Shown here one piece after another: positions 29,906-39,797 of a DNA stretch of 64,000 bases (position 1 is its first letter; each line of letters begins with the position of its first letter). This DNA is from Seminavis robusta (taxonomy: Eukaryota; Bacillariophyta; Bacillariophyceae; Naviculales; Naviculaceae), in contig CAICTM010000079.1 of NCBI GenBank assembly GCA_903772945.1, positions 1 to 64,000 of the forward strand, read 5' to 3'. The notes under the pieces are model-generated. The model was not told where the DNA came from. It made no database searches and worked only from the letters and a program-made list of their open reading frames with translations. A program made the translations under genes and the position numbers.

Positions 29906-30676
29906 ATGTCGATTGTTGAATTGAGCAACGAAGCAGTCTTTCAGCTGCATAATGGTAACATCGACTCCGCAACGAAGATCCTGGAGCAGGCACTCAAGTT
30001 GATCGTTGCAGATCACAGCGGTACAGCCGCTCCAATGTCGGTAGCAAATCGCTCCTGTGTTGGATACGAAGGACAGACTGTGGAGGTGGAGGCTCCCAGG
30101 TCAGTGCCGGTTTCATTGCTCCTCTGCATTTCCCAACAAGCTCCAGATACAACGGCACGGCCTCTACAACGGGGTACGGATGTCAGCCAGGGTTTTTCGT
30201 ACCAGCCCAGACCCCATCACCTCAGTTGCAGCTTTCTGTATCAACGGGTATTCTTGGTTTCTCTACACGAATCAAGTCCAGATCTTGTCGGGGCAATCAA
30301 CCTGTACCACTTGGCGCTGCTCAACCATGCCCAAGGGATTCAGAATGGCAACAGCACAGGAAAGCTCTCGTATGCAAAGAAACTTTACCATCATGCTCTT
30401 GAGTTCGTCAAGAAGCACAGTCAAGTCTTCGGCTCTAGGCGAGCCCTCCTCGTGTCTCTTGCAATCGCCAACAATCTCGGAGAACTGTTCTGGCAGGAGC
30501 TACAAGATGTCGTCGAGGCAAAGAAATGCTATTCGCTCGTTCGTGAAACGTTGCGATACATGGAGCACTTGCGTTCATTCCAATCGGAGAGATGCAGCGA
30601 GATGGAGTACTCCTTCTTCGCCACGAACACAATGATTCGCATGGGCACCGACATGCAGACAGCAACTGCTGCATGA
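29906..30676 (+). CDS. TPR-like protein of a diatom-expanded family, possibly frame-damaged
   Basis: The frame encodes 256 residues. The N-terminus (AVFQLHNGNIDSATKILEQALKLI) and the part from about residue 130 on (INLYHLALLNHAQGIQ...AKKLYHHALEF...ANNLGELFWQ) are TPR-like and resemble the gene at 35571-36263. The middle (about 30105-30245) matches that relative better in another frame (HGLYNGVRMSARVF...DPITSVAAF), so compensating shifts or an unseen intron are possible. Such single-exon TPR genes are often tandem or dispersed in pennate diatoms. Role unknown; likely protein binding. Confidence 0.55.
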   Translation: MSIVELSNEAVFQLHNGNIDSATKILEQALKLIVADHSGTAAPMSVANRSCVGYEGQTVEVEAPRSVPVSLLLCISQQAPDTTARPLQRGTDVSQGFSYQPRPHHLSCSFLYQRVFLVSLHESSPDLVGAINLYHLALLNHAQGIQNGNSTGKLSYAKKLYHHALEFVKKHSQVFGSRRALLVSLAIANNLGELFWQELQDVVEAKKCYSLVRETLRYMEHLRSFQSERCSEMEYSFFATNTMIRMGTDMQTATAA

Positions 30677-33600
30677 ACACATGTGTGCCCAGGATTTCCT
30701 TCCAACCAGGTTGACAAGGCAGAATTCACCAGGAAGCAAGAATTGCTGCAAGTCCACATCGTCCTGGCTGCTGATGGTACCAATATGGGATTGGGTGTGA
30801 GTTCTTTGGAACACAACTACATGTAGACTTGATAAAAAGTACAAGATTGATTAGCGATTGCATAGTGGTCGATCAGTTGCCAAACTTGTGCTGTCCATAG
30901 CTCTGGGAGTTCTTGTTTCTTTGCCCCACTGGCTAGCCACCGGTAAGCTATAGCTAATCTTGTGGGCTGCCAGCAGATCACACATTTGCTTTGTGGAACG
31001 GTATTGGGCTGTAACGTTCGCAAAAGTTTGCCCGTCTGTTGCCTTGCAAGACTCGACTCTTCGTTTTTGTGGTTTCCAAAGGTGACAAACGCAATGCCGG
31101 CAGGGGGCTGGCCAGTTTCTTCTACCGTTGCTATTAATACTGGTACCGGTAGGCAGCAGGTTTAGTGGTACCGGTATCGTTGTATGTACCGGTACCGTAC
31201 GGTCACTGAAATGCGACCCGAATAGGTGCGTGCCACGTACCTTTACCTGAAGCTCTTACCACTCATCCTACTGGCTAGCAAATACTCAGCCAGTGGTTCC
31301 GTTGCCTCTTGGCGTCTTCCGTTTCCAATTAAGCAAGCTCTGCTAGTCGCAATTGATGGTTGCAAAAGGATACAACTGGACAAACTGCCAGGACGACTTG
31401 TTGCCAGGATTTGCTTTCCTTTTCTGTGCTGGAACCAGCCAGCGGTCAAATTGATGTGGCAAAACTTTTGCTGGGATACTGCATGGGAAGCGGTAACAGC
31501 ATCTACAGGATGGACAACATTGATACCAGACCAAGAGAGCCCTGCTGCGGATGCAATAAAAGCCAACAAAATCACCACTTGAGACCATGAGAACGCGGGA
31601 GAAACTGGTGCAGAATGTGGATAGTATTACTGATGGTAACTAGCCAGAGGCAGCTAGGTACCGGTAGCTAACTACCAGTAGAACTTACTCGAGTGGTGCA
31701 ACAACAAAATTATGAAGACGGGACCAGGAACCATGGTCTACTCTAGATTCTAGATTTGCCAGGTTTTAGTACCGGTAGGGAGACGTGAGCTTGGAGCTTT
31801 GGGTATGATGTCACTTCTTGGTGGTGTTCTGGGGCATTCCAGGAGCTGACGGACTGTCCCATCCATCAATTATGGATTAAGATCAGAAATATCATTCGTG
31901 GGCTTTTAATACCTATTTGAATGTTCATTATGCCTCCTCTAAGTATGCCAGCTGTATGATATTATTATGCAAGGCGTTGCAAGCAATACTATTAATAGTA
32001 CAGTACCGGTACTGAGTATAATACCTGCATAAGCTCTCCACACTTGCATATTATGTAGCTGGCTACTGAGTCCTACTCAGGTACAGAGTACTCACTTGCT
32101 AGCTTACACGAGCTACTATAGCTACTGTACTGAGCTACCATCCTACTAGTACGGTACTGGTACTGTGGTACGCGTCGTGAGACTGAGTCCGGAATCCCTG
32201 GCTACTTTCACAGTCACAGAAGCTGTCTCAGCGTACGTGGTTACAACGAGAAGTACTCGGTGCAGCTTCCATACTCGGTACGCTGTACTAGTAGTATCGG
32301 TACATGTACTGGCTAGCTAGAGTACGTACCGTATACGTGGGAGCTCTGGAGTGCTCAAGTGCTCGACGGTCCATCTGGCTGTTTTGACAGTTAGGCATAA
32401 GTCATCTATGATACTGAAACTGGGATAGTAAAGTCTCCTTCGACATTGTTGGATCACTTGGACAGCTCAAGGACCACAAATGATATTTCCAAAGCGTTTT
32501 ACAGAACTCTAATTGTCAATGGAAGTGGGACAGTGTGACAGGGGAAGAGCTGTGGGAGCTAACTCATCAGTGCTCGCTGGGTGTTGCCTCTAAATCCTTG
32601 TCAAGAGTGTTGACTTGCTTTCGAACTCCAAAGTATTCTCGTCCTTTGACCATTGAAAAATCCTGCGACCATTGAGGTCAGGGGTGGTCATTGCTAGCTA
32701 GTACATGTACTCAAGTGGTACGCTGGTACTAGCTACCGGTAGCTACCCGTAGCATCTTATCAAGCATTGTATTCAGAGATACAGAGGCCCTCAAGCTCTT
32801 TCGTGTGAAAAATCACACTCAAACAGTTCAAAGAAGCACACAGCCAGAGCTCATAGATTGTATCCCAGCAGCTCAGTTCAAACCTAGCTAGCAGAATGAC
32901 GACCCCCCTTAGCGACTTCTTCTCTGGCCTTCTCAATGGTGATGATGTCAATGAACGGCTCGAAGTGGTTCACGACAATGCAGGTGGGCATGGCCAAAGA
33001 GCAGACCACAAGAGGAACTGCAATTCTTGCAGGGAATCACGATGGATATCTTCGCCAACGGGCAGATCTCCGTGCTCAAAAGTATTGTTTTCATCTCAAT
33101 CGTCCGAGCACACTCACTCGAATCATCCTCATCAACAACAAAATCACAACCATCAACATCACGCAGACAGGAAAATGCAGGCAGCCAGCAAGCAGCAAAG
33201 CTTCCCTGTTCTTCCCAGGCGGACTGTGGATTTTGATCCAGAGTTGCCACCAGAGCTTCCATTTGCGGCATGAGATCCATGGGGTACCATCGTACAGGAC
33301 AAGACTTGCAGATTGAGCGACACATTGCACTTACTTCTCAGTGCAACCTCAAACAATGAAACGACCATCCATGCATCCATTCTGCCCCAAAGTAGCGCTC
33401 CCAAGAGGATGGTGGTTCAGTGTAATGCCTTGACCAAACAAAGGATCGTTGCAACTACGGCAGCGCATGGTTCAGAGACACGGAACAAGTTCTAGAAGTC
33501 CATCTTATGTGACCTGGCGGTGCAGACGCAAGACTATTTTCACGTTGGGGATATTAGGTCATTGGGACACCTAAAGTTTTTTCAATAGCACATCACTTAC

Positions 33601-35570
33601 AGCATACGGTAGACCAAAAACAGTAGAGAGCTGTACTCGAGTAATCGTTTACTTCAGCTACGGTAGGATATTTATGTGCAATCTGCGACGATCGAACTGG
33701 TACTTGCTGATCAGTCTTGTGGCTGAGGAATTGAATGAATTGCTAAAGAAGCTACCGGAAAGGTCCTCCTGTCCTCCTCCCAAGAAAGGAATGCCACTGC
33801 CGGTACCGGTATTGCTGGCTGCTTTCTAATTGTAAAGAGGGTATACCACACCAAACGGATGGTGTTGGTTGTAACCTTACATACAGGCTTACGGGTGAGC
33901 TTTGGCTTATTTCGCTGGGATGACCTAGCCAGCACGTGAGGTGATGGATGAACCTAGATTGAACGCACTCTACGTGCACATGCATGTATCTTTGGTTGAT
34001 TTGGTTCGAGACCTGAGCCGAGAAGGCAGCTGTTGGAGCGTGCGCGGTGTTGCTTTGCAAAGCGGAACACAAGCAATGTCACCATGAGACTGGAGATCAC
34101 CACGAGGACAAGCGGAGCCATCTCATCGATTCGACTCGATTCTTTCTTCCAACTGTACGTAGTACTTGGATGAGCATTTCTACTGAGTATCGCCCAGTCA
34201 GAGCATTGGGGGCAAGGGTGGAGTAGCTTTGTGTCCCGAATTGAAATTTCACTCAACAACCTCAGTGTAAGTAAGTTTAGTGATGTCCCATGGCTTCATG
34301 TGTTGATATATTGATGGTTCTAGCTAGAGCTTGCAGATCGATGGCCAAGAATAAATAGCCAGTAGCCAGCCTGGCTACCGGTAGCCAGGTAATAATGTAT
34401 GTGTTCAGATGGGATGCAGAACACAAACGAACTGATCGTACCCAAGTATCACCCAAGCGATATGTGCTGGCAACCCCAAGGGGGCAACTTCTACCTCACG
34501 TTGGTGACCCAAACGTCCAAAAGGTACTAGTAGCAGCATTCCGATGCACAATGCTGTTAGCTTACATGCACTCCGGAGTACACGTAGCGACTAAGAGCGC
34601 TACCGTAGAGTACGTCTGGCATGTACCAGCCTTCGGAAAACCCATTGGATCTTCCAAGCTATCATACTAGCTAGCTACAGCGTAGTACTACCAGTAGCTA
34701 GACGTCCACATCCATCCCTTCGCGCTTGACGGCTTCACGGATTATTGATCCCAGACAGGACAAGTAAGCGTACGAGTACTGAGTACTAGTACAGTACCGG
34801 TACATGCAGCACGTACACTTACTTGCCAAGCGTAACTTAGTCTACTTGGCGCTATCGCTCTTGGCTGCTCGTGAAAGCACAGATCACCATGACGGCCAAG
34901 ACCTCTCCGAGAAATAAGAACACAAAGTCTAGATTTAATGAGAGCTCTTGGCAATTATATGTGCGACCTCCTACTTAGGCGCAGACACTTAGTCGTGCTT
35001 CCTTTCGTTTAAAGCCCCTTGCAACTCGCTCTTGCACTTGTAAATCCGTGGTTTCTCTTAAAGCTTTGCCAGAGGTGAACAAGTCTTGAGGAGTGAGCCT
35101 CAGTGCCTCAGTGAGGAAGTGAGTCAAGTGACTGAACCAATTCATTCTTGACAGCTTTCTTGAACTGTGCAGAGAATATCCACCTAATAAAGCCCTTAAA
35201 GCCACAGCCCTAAATAGTTGAACTTAGGTTTTTTTGATAGTGCGTCATTGGTCAAATCGTGACTAATCCGTTAAGTACAAAGAGTTCACGAGTTTCGTGG
35301 AGCACAAGAAAGGGACTCCCACCACTTCTCATGCGTCTGTAAGTGTTTCCTCGACTTCTCAAACTCTCCACAGAAGTTCACACAGTAGCTTCCGCAGCTC
35401 CGCAGGTCTTCAGCAATGAATGAGCCAGGCAACGAAGTGACGTCTGGGAACATCACCATTTCTCCTCCAAAAACCTTTGAGCTCTCAAAATCTGCTCCCA
35501 ACATCTTCACAAAAAAGAATTTGGGATAGAAGGCATCAAGAAGATCCTTGCAAATAGAAAACCACCAAAA
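30677..35570. other. Long gene-poor region dense in TACCGGTA and CTAGC words
   Basis: Nearly 5 kb with no gene I can support. Frames are short, and their translations look like random or His/Gln-rich low complexity (for example 32896-33273). TACCGGTA occurs at 31144, 31169, 31187, 31659, 31770 and 33804, among others. It may hold decayed TPR-type copies or regulatory RNA, but I cannot show either. Confidence 0.45.
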
Positions 35571-36263
35571 ATGACATCTCGAATGATTATTGGACGAAAC
35601 AACATGGCGGTTGTTGCCTTGCAACAGGGTCGCCATCGAGATGCCCTGGGAATGCTTCGTACGGCGACCATGCAGTTGAATGAACTGTATCAGCGAGGAG
35701 AAGACGACGACGAGAAAGTGGTGATGAGAACCGGAGCGGATGGGAAGGCCAGAGTCAGTTGTCGGTCCCTGAGGAGTTGCGATATTGGCACCAGTGGCCC
35801 TGCCCAGAGCAGCAACGTGGATGATGATTGCTTGTCCATGTTCCGACGAGCCATTGTCCTGTCCAGAAGAGAAACGAGTCTACCCGTGATTGCTTCGTCT
35901 GTGCTGTACAATTTGGGCCTTTGCGAACATGTGATTGGGGCGAATCTGAACATTAGCCGCAAGATCGTGGCTGCACTCAAGTTCTACAAGATGAGCTACC
36001 AGATCATTGAAGAGAACAGACACCGCTGCTCCTTTGGTGATCTTTTGGTACTGGCTGTTATCAATAACATTGCCGATGTGTCTTCCACACTCCAAGATTC
36101 CAACAAGTCGAGACGGTGGTTCAAGTTCCTCGCTCGCATCTTGGGAGTCGCCAACTCCAATTCAAGATCTCTACCCGCGCTGGATGAAGCCGATTATGCT
36201 TTCTTCTACATGAACGCCATGTTGCATGACGGGGAGATGTTGAATGTTGCTGCTGCGGCTTAG
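35571..36263 (+). CDS. TPR-like protein, paralogue of the gene at 29.9 kb
   Basis: A 230-residue frame preceded by an A-rich leader (AAACCACCAAAAATG). TPR-type helices are visible in NNMAVVALQQGRHRDALGML, SSVLYNLGLCEHVIG, ALKFYKMSYQIIEENR and LVLAVINNIADVSSTL. The two TPR genes share the LxxNxA or YNLxL pattern and an Ala-rich C-terminal end, so they are paralogues about 5 kb apart in the same orientation. They probably act as protein-binding scaffolds; the partner is unknown. Confidence 0.6.
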   Translation: MTSRMIIGRNNMAVVALQQGRHRDALGMLRTATMQLNELYQRGEDDDEKVVMRTGADGKARVSCRSLRSCDIGTSGPAQSSNVDDDCLSMFRRAIVLSRRETSLPVIASSVLYNLGLCEHVIGANLNISRKIVAALKFYKMSYQIIEENRHRCSFGDLLVLAVINNIADVSSTLQDSNKSRRWFKFLARILGVANSNSRSLPALDEADYAFFYMNAMLHDGEMLNVAAAA

Positions 36264-36422
36264 ACCGACTTTGCAAGACCGTCTGACCTACGCACAGTGT
36301 ACATTTATTCTACTCGAAAGATACCACATCACGATGCTTCTATTAACTAAACTCCTAACTAATGTAAAACATACTCTTGCATTGATCAACCAACTCTTCC
36401 TCGTCAAGTAAGTGATCCGCCA

Positions 36423-39400
36423 CTACTTTTTGGAAGCTGCGGCTGCCCGAAGTCGTTCCAGCGCCCCCTGCTTACTTGATCCACCCTCTTTCGAATCACC
36501 CTCCGGTACAAGGCCACAGAAAACTGCTGCTGGGACCGCTTTGGTTGTGATGCCCTTGAATGGCTTGGAGGGACAATCCGTGGCTTCTTTCTCGTTCTCT
36601 TCTGCCTTCTCTTCCTCTCCGTCCTCCTCTTCTTCGTCTTCCACGTCATCGATATCAATCTCTTCATCATCGCCGCCGCCACCATTGTTGTTCTCAGTGG
36701 CAGCTGCAGATGATTGCGCGGCTTCGGCGGCACCGGTTGCTTTCCGCAACTTGGCGACCCGCTCTTCCACCTGATCCAGATTGGCCACTTCTGCCACGCG
36801 CTTGCCCTTGACAAAACCAGAAATTGTGGACTTGCCCTGCTCTTGAACCTCCACACCCTCCCGACTAGCAATCATGCTCATGGCCTCTTCGTTGGTCAGA
36901 TTGCCAACTTTGCTTGCAGCACTCATGTCGGCAGCATTGTAGTTGACCGTCGAAAAGGCAGCTTCCACACTTCGTTTGATCCTTAGCATTTCACGAAAGG
37001 TCTCTTCATTGCCGTAGGAAACCTCAAACTCATTCCATGATTTCCAATACTCTGGATTGATGCGCGGGTCGGCCATTTGAGAACCATACGTCAAGACGGC
37101 TCTGGCGCGGGCAATCTCTTGCAAGGATGTCTCCATCTTGGCAAAGTCCTGACAGAGCTTGGCTGCGGGAGTATCCTGAAGCACTTCAATAGCTTCTTGG
37201 TAAATGTCGCGTGTTGCTGTCAAGCCGAGATACTTGGTAGTCTTGGCGATATACAACTGATAGGCGGTAAACTTTTCTTCGGCTGGTACCTTCTTGCACA
37301 TGTCACTATAGACGTTCAAGGCGCGTTTGGTCAACCCATACTCTTCTTCAAACCCTCCGCTCATCATGAAAAACTCCGAGACACCATCTTCGGGCGGACA
37401 GGCATCGACACATCGTTGGAACAAATCTCGGGCCCGCTCCACTTTGCTTCCCTTGTATCGTTTAAGGAATGCTTCAATGTACGCCTTCCAAATGGTCTTG
37501 GCAGCCTTGTGCGGAAAGGCAAACATCTCGACGCCTCGTTCGTAGGCGGAAAAGGCTTCTTCAAAGTACTTGTGCTCGGTCAAAAAGGCCCCAAAGTTGA
37601 GCACATGCGTCGCCGTTGCCACTTTGATTTCGAACGATCGGTTGTAGGCATCCTTGGCGGATTGCACGGTCCCCAGCGATTCCTCCAAATCCAACAAAAG
37701 ATCCCACAATCGCAAAGATTTGGTCAAGTTTCTGCTCTTGTTGTTGTTGTGTCCACCTTTGTTGCGATTGCGATGTGCCACGGGTGCCACGGCACTCCGA
37801 ACAATCGACAAGGCGTCGTCCCATGCCTCTTGTCGTAGTTCCAGTTCGACCCATGCCGCGACGCATTCGGCCAATTCATCGGCCTTGGCAAATGGATATT
37901 CGTGTTGATTGCAAATTCGATCCAGCAAATCCCGTGCCTTGGCAACCGATCGTTCTTCGTATAATTTGACGAGTTCCGTGACAATGGCATTTGGTTTTCC
38001 ATTATTGGCCTTGTTGGGATGTACCGTCTTGAGTGCTTCTTCCAAAGCGGCGACTGCCATGATGGGTTCCTTTTGTTTGACGTAAAGTTGACTTCGATTG
38101 AGCCATTCACTGACATTGTTTGGATTTTGTCGCAATAGCACTCGATTGAGAAGAATGGGTCGTCGTGCCGTCAAGTGTTCCGCTCGCGCCAATGCCAATT
38201 CCAGATCCGCCATGGACTGTGCCGGTTTGTCGTCCTTGTCCTTTTTGCTGTTGGTAGTTCCCAACAAGATATCCCAATCTTGATCATCCGCCGCAACTTC
38301 TTCTTGTTCGTCGTCGTCGTCATTCATTTGTTCGGTTAAATTTTCCAAAAGTCCCTCTTCGAATTGCAAATAAGCATCAAATAGAATGGTAAAATCTCGG
38401 ACACGGGACACGGATTCCATTCCTTCTTCGAGCACGGATCTTGCCAAATCGAATTCTCCTCTTCGAATCCATGAATCTGCCAATTTGGACCACAACAGTC
38501 CTCTCATTTCTTGCAAGACGGACGATTGTGTTGTTGCCGCTGCAGTTTTTGTTGTGGTCGAGTCCATGGCCACGGCCGCTCGTACCATGGCTTCCCAGGG
38601 CACACCGGCTTGTTCTACTTCGGCAGGATGTGTGGTGCACAAATCGGCCAAGGCATTCCACCATTGATAATATTGCGGCGTATCTTGTACGGCCGGTGTG
38701 GCGGTCTGCAACATGTGCTGATAAAGCAGCGCGGCTTCTCCCCATTTGGCATGTTGAATGTATTCTTGACACAACGTGGCCTGAAAAGTGGGTTGTAGCA
38801 TTCCGTATCGTTTCAAGAGACGACAGCGTGTTTCGACGCGCAAGGGGTCGTCGTTATTTGTATTGTTATTATTCAATACCGCATCATCGTCGTCGTCGTC
38901 ATCGTCATCGGCCAAAAAGTCATTCAATTCGGCATCGTCTTTCCAACACTCGAGCAGGATGGGCCATAGTTTGTCTTCGTGTTGTGTAATGGGAAGAGCT
39001 TGTAAGGCTCGATTGGCCAATTGTCGTAGAAACGTCGTCTTGGTCATTCTCGCACTACTAGTGCTGCCAGTAGTATTGCTGATTGTTGTCGTTGTCATGG
39101 TGGGCACGGCAATGACGGTATCTGGGAGCGACAAGACAAACTGAATGTACTCCATCCAGACTCGTGGAAATTTGTGCAGTGTTCGCAGCGCCGTTTCAAA
39201 ACATTGCAGCACTTCCATGGCACTCATACTGCTAGTAGTTGTAGTAGCATCCGTGCTGCTGTTCTTGTATCGTCGTAACACAAACTCCCAGTGATGTTTC
39301 CACAACTTGTACGATCCCGGCAATGCCGCAACACTGCGTTTGCCCACAAAATTACGGACATGCCACAATGGTGGTTGTTTGTGCTTTAACGCAGGACCAC

Positions 39401-39611
39401 TGACATCTTGAATCAGAGAATCGATATCATCCAGGTACTGCCACCATGCTTTCAGGTCGTATGGAGATTTATGGGACACAATTTCTTCGTGATGCAGTAA
39501 TGCCGGTTCTTCGGCGATTGTCGCAAACGCACGTTTCTGAGAGTCAGACAGAGGTTTGTTGGTGCTGATCAGAGAAGAAGCCCTAGTTGTGGATGGACCT
39601 GCCGCTGTCAT
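36423..39611 (-). CDS. SYF1: Pre-mRNA splicing factor SYF1/XAB2
   Basis: A 1062-residue single-exon gene. The protein is built of HAT (half-TPR) repeats from residue about 55 to 900. Conserved stretches are YDLKAWWQYLDDI, FPRVWMEYIQFV, AYERGVEMFAFPHKAAKTIWKAYIEAFLKRY and EYWKSWNEFEVSYGNEETFREMLRIKRSV. SYF1 is part of the NineTeen complex of the spliceosome and in animals (XAB2) also links to transcription-coupled repair. The protein is longer than yeast SYF1 because of Asp-, Asn- and Thr-rich inserts in the first third and an acidic C-terminal tail. It is divergent from the FAD oxidoreductase gene. The many introns in nearby genes fit with an active spliceosome. Confidence 0.93.
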   Translation of the reverse strand: MTAAGPSTTRASSLISTNKPLSDSQKRAFATIAEEPALLHHEEIVSHKSPYDLKAWWQYLDDIDSLIQDVSGPALKHKQPPLWHVRNFVGKRSVAALPGSYKLWKHHWEFVLRRYKNSSTDATTTTSSMSAMEVLQCFETALRTLHKFPRVWMEYIQFVLSLPDTVIAVPTMTTTTISNTTGSTSSARMTKTTFLRQLANRALQALPITQHEDKLWPILLECWKDDAELNDFLADDDDDDDDDAVLNNNNTNNDDPLRVETRCRLLKRYGMLQPTFQATLCQEYIQHAKWGEAALLYQHMLQTATPAVQDTPQYYQWWNALADLCTTHPAEVEQAGVPWEAMVRAAVAMDSTTTKTAAATTQSSVLQEMRGLLWSKLADSWIRRGEFDLARSVLEEGMESVSRVRDFTILFDAYLQFEEGLLENLTEQMNDDDDEQEEVAADDQDWDILLGTTNSKKDKDDKPAQSMADLELALARAEHLTARRPILLNRVLLRQNPNNVSEWLNRSQLYVKQKEPIMAVAALEEALKTVHPNKANNGKPNAIVTELVKLYEERSVAKARDLLDRICNQHEYPFAKADELAECVAAWVELELRQEAWDDALSIVRSAVAPVAHRNRNKGGHNNNKSRNLTKSLRLWDLLLDLEESLGTVQSAKDAYNRSFEIKVATATHVLNFGAFLTEHKYFEEAFSAYERGVEMFAFPHKAAKTIWKAYIEAFLKRYKGSKVERARDLFQRCVDACPPEDGVSEFFMMSGGFEEEYGLTKRALNVYSDMCKKVPAEEKFTAYQLYIAKTTKYLGLTATRDIYQEAIEVLQDTPAAKLCQDFAKMETSLQEIARARAVLTYGSQMADPRINPEYWKSWNEFEVSYGNEETFREMLRIKRSVEAAFSTVNYNAADMSAASKVGNLTNEEAMSMIASREGVEVQEQGKSTISGFVKGKRVAEVANLDQVEERVAKLRKATGAAEAAQSSAAATENNNGGGGDDEEIDIDDVEDEEEEDGEEEKAEENEKEATDCPSKPFKGITTKAVPAAVFCGLVPEGDSKEGGSSKQGALERLRAAAASKK

Positions 39612-39797
39612 GGTCGTCGTTTGCTGAATGAATGCGTTGCTTGGAGCGGAAAAAATGGTGTGTGTTGGGTGGTTGTGGATCTTTTTAAAGCCAGCAGAAG
39701 TGTTGAAGATCTTTGATCAACCGTGCCAGAGCGCACATCCTCTCATTTTTTGTGGACACAAAAACACTTCGCAGCCATTGGCTGTTTGGATGAAACA

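Noticed and set aside
32896-33330. Overlapping frames, including a His/Gln-rich 125-residue one
   Set aside because: Three frames on two strands are open over the same bases and none shows a domain or leader, so coding is not supported.
37077-37838. 253-residue plus-strand frame
   Set aside because: It is the antisense shadow of SYF1, whose HAT repeats are clear.
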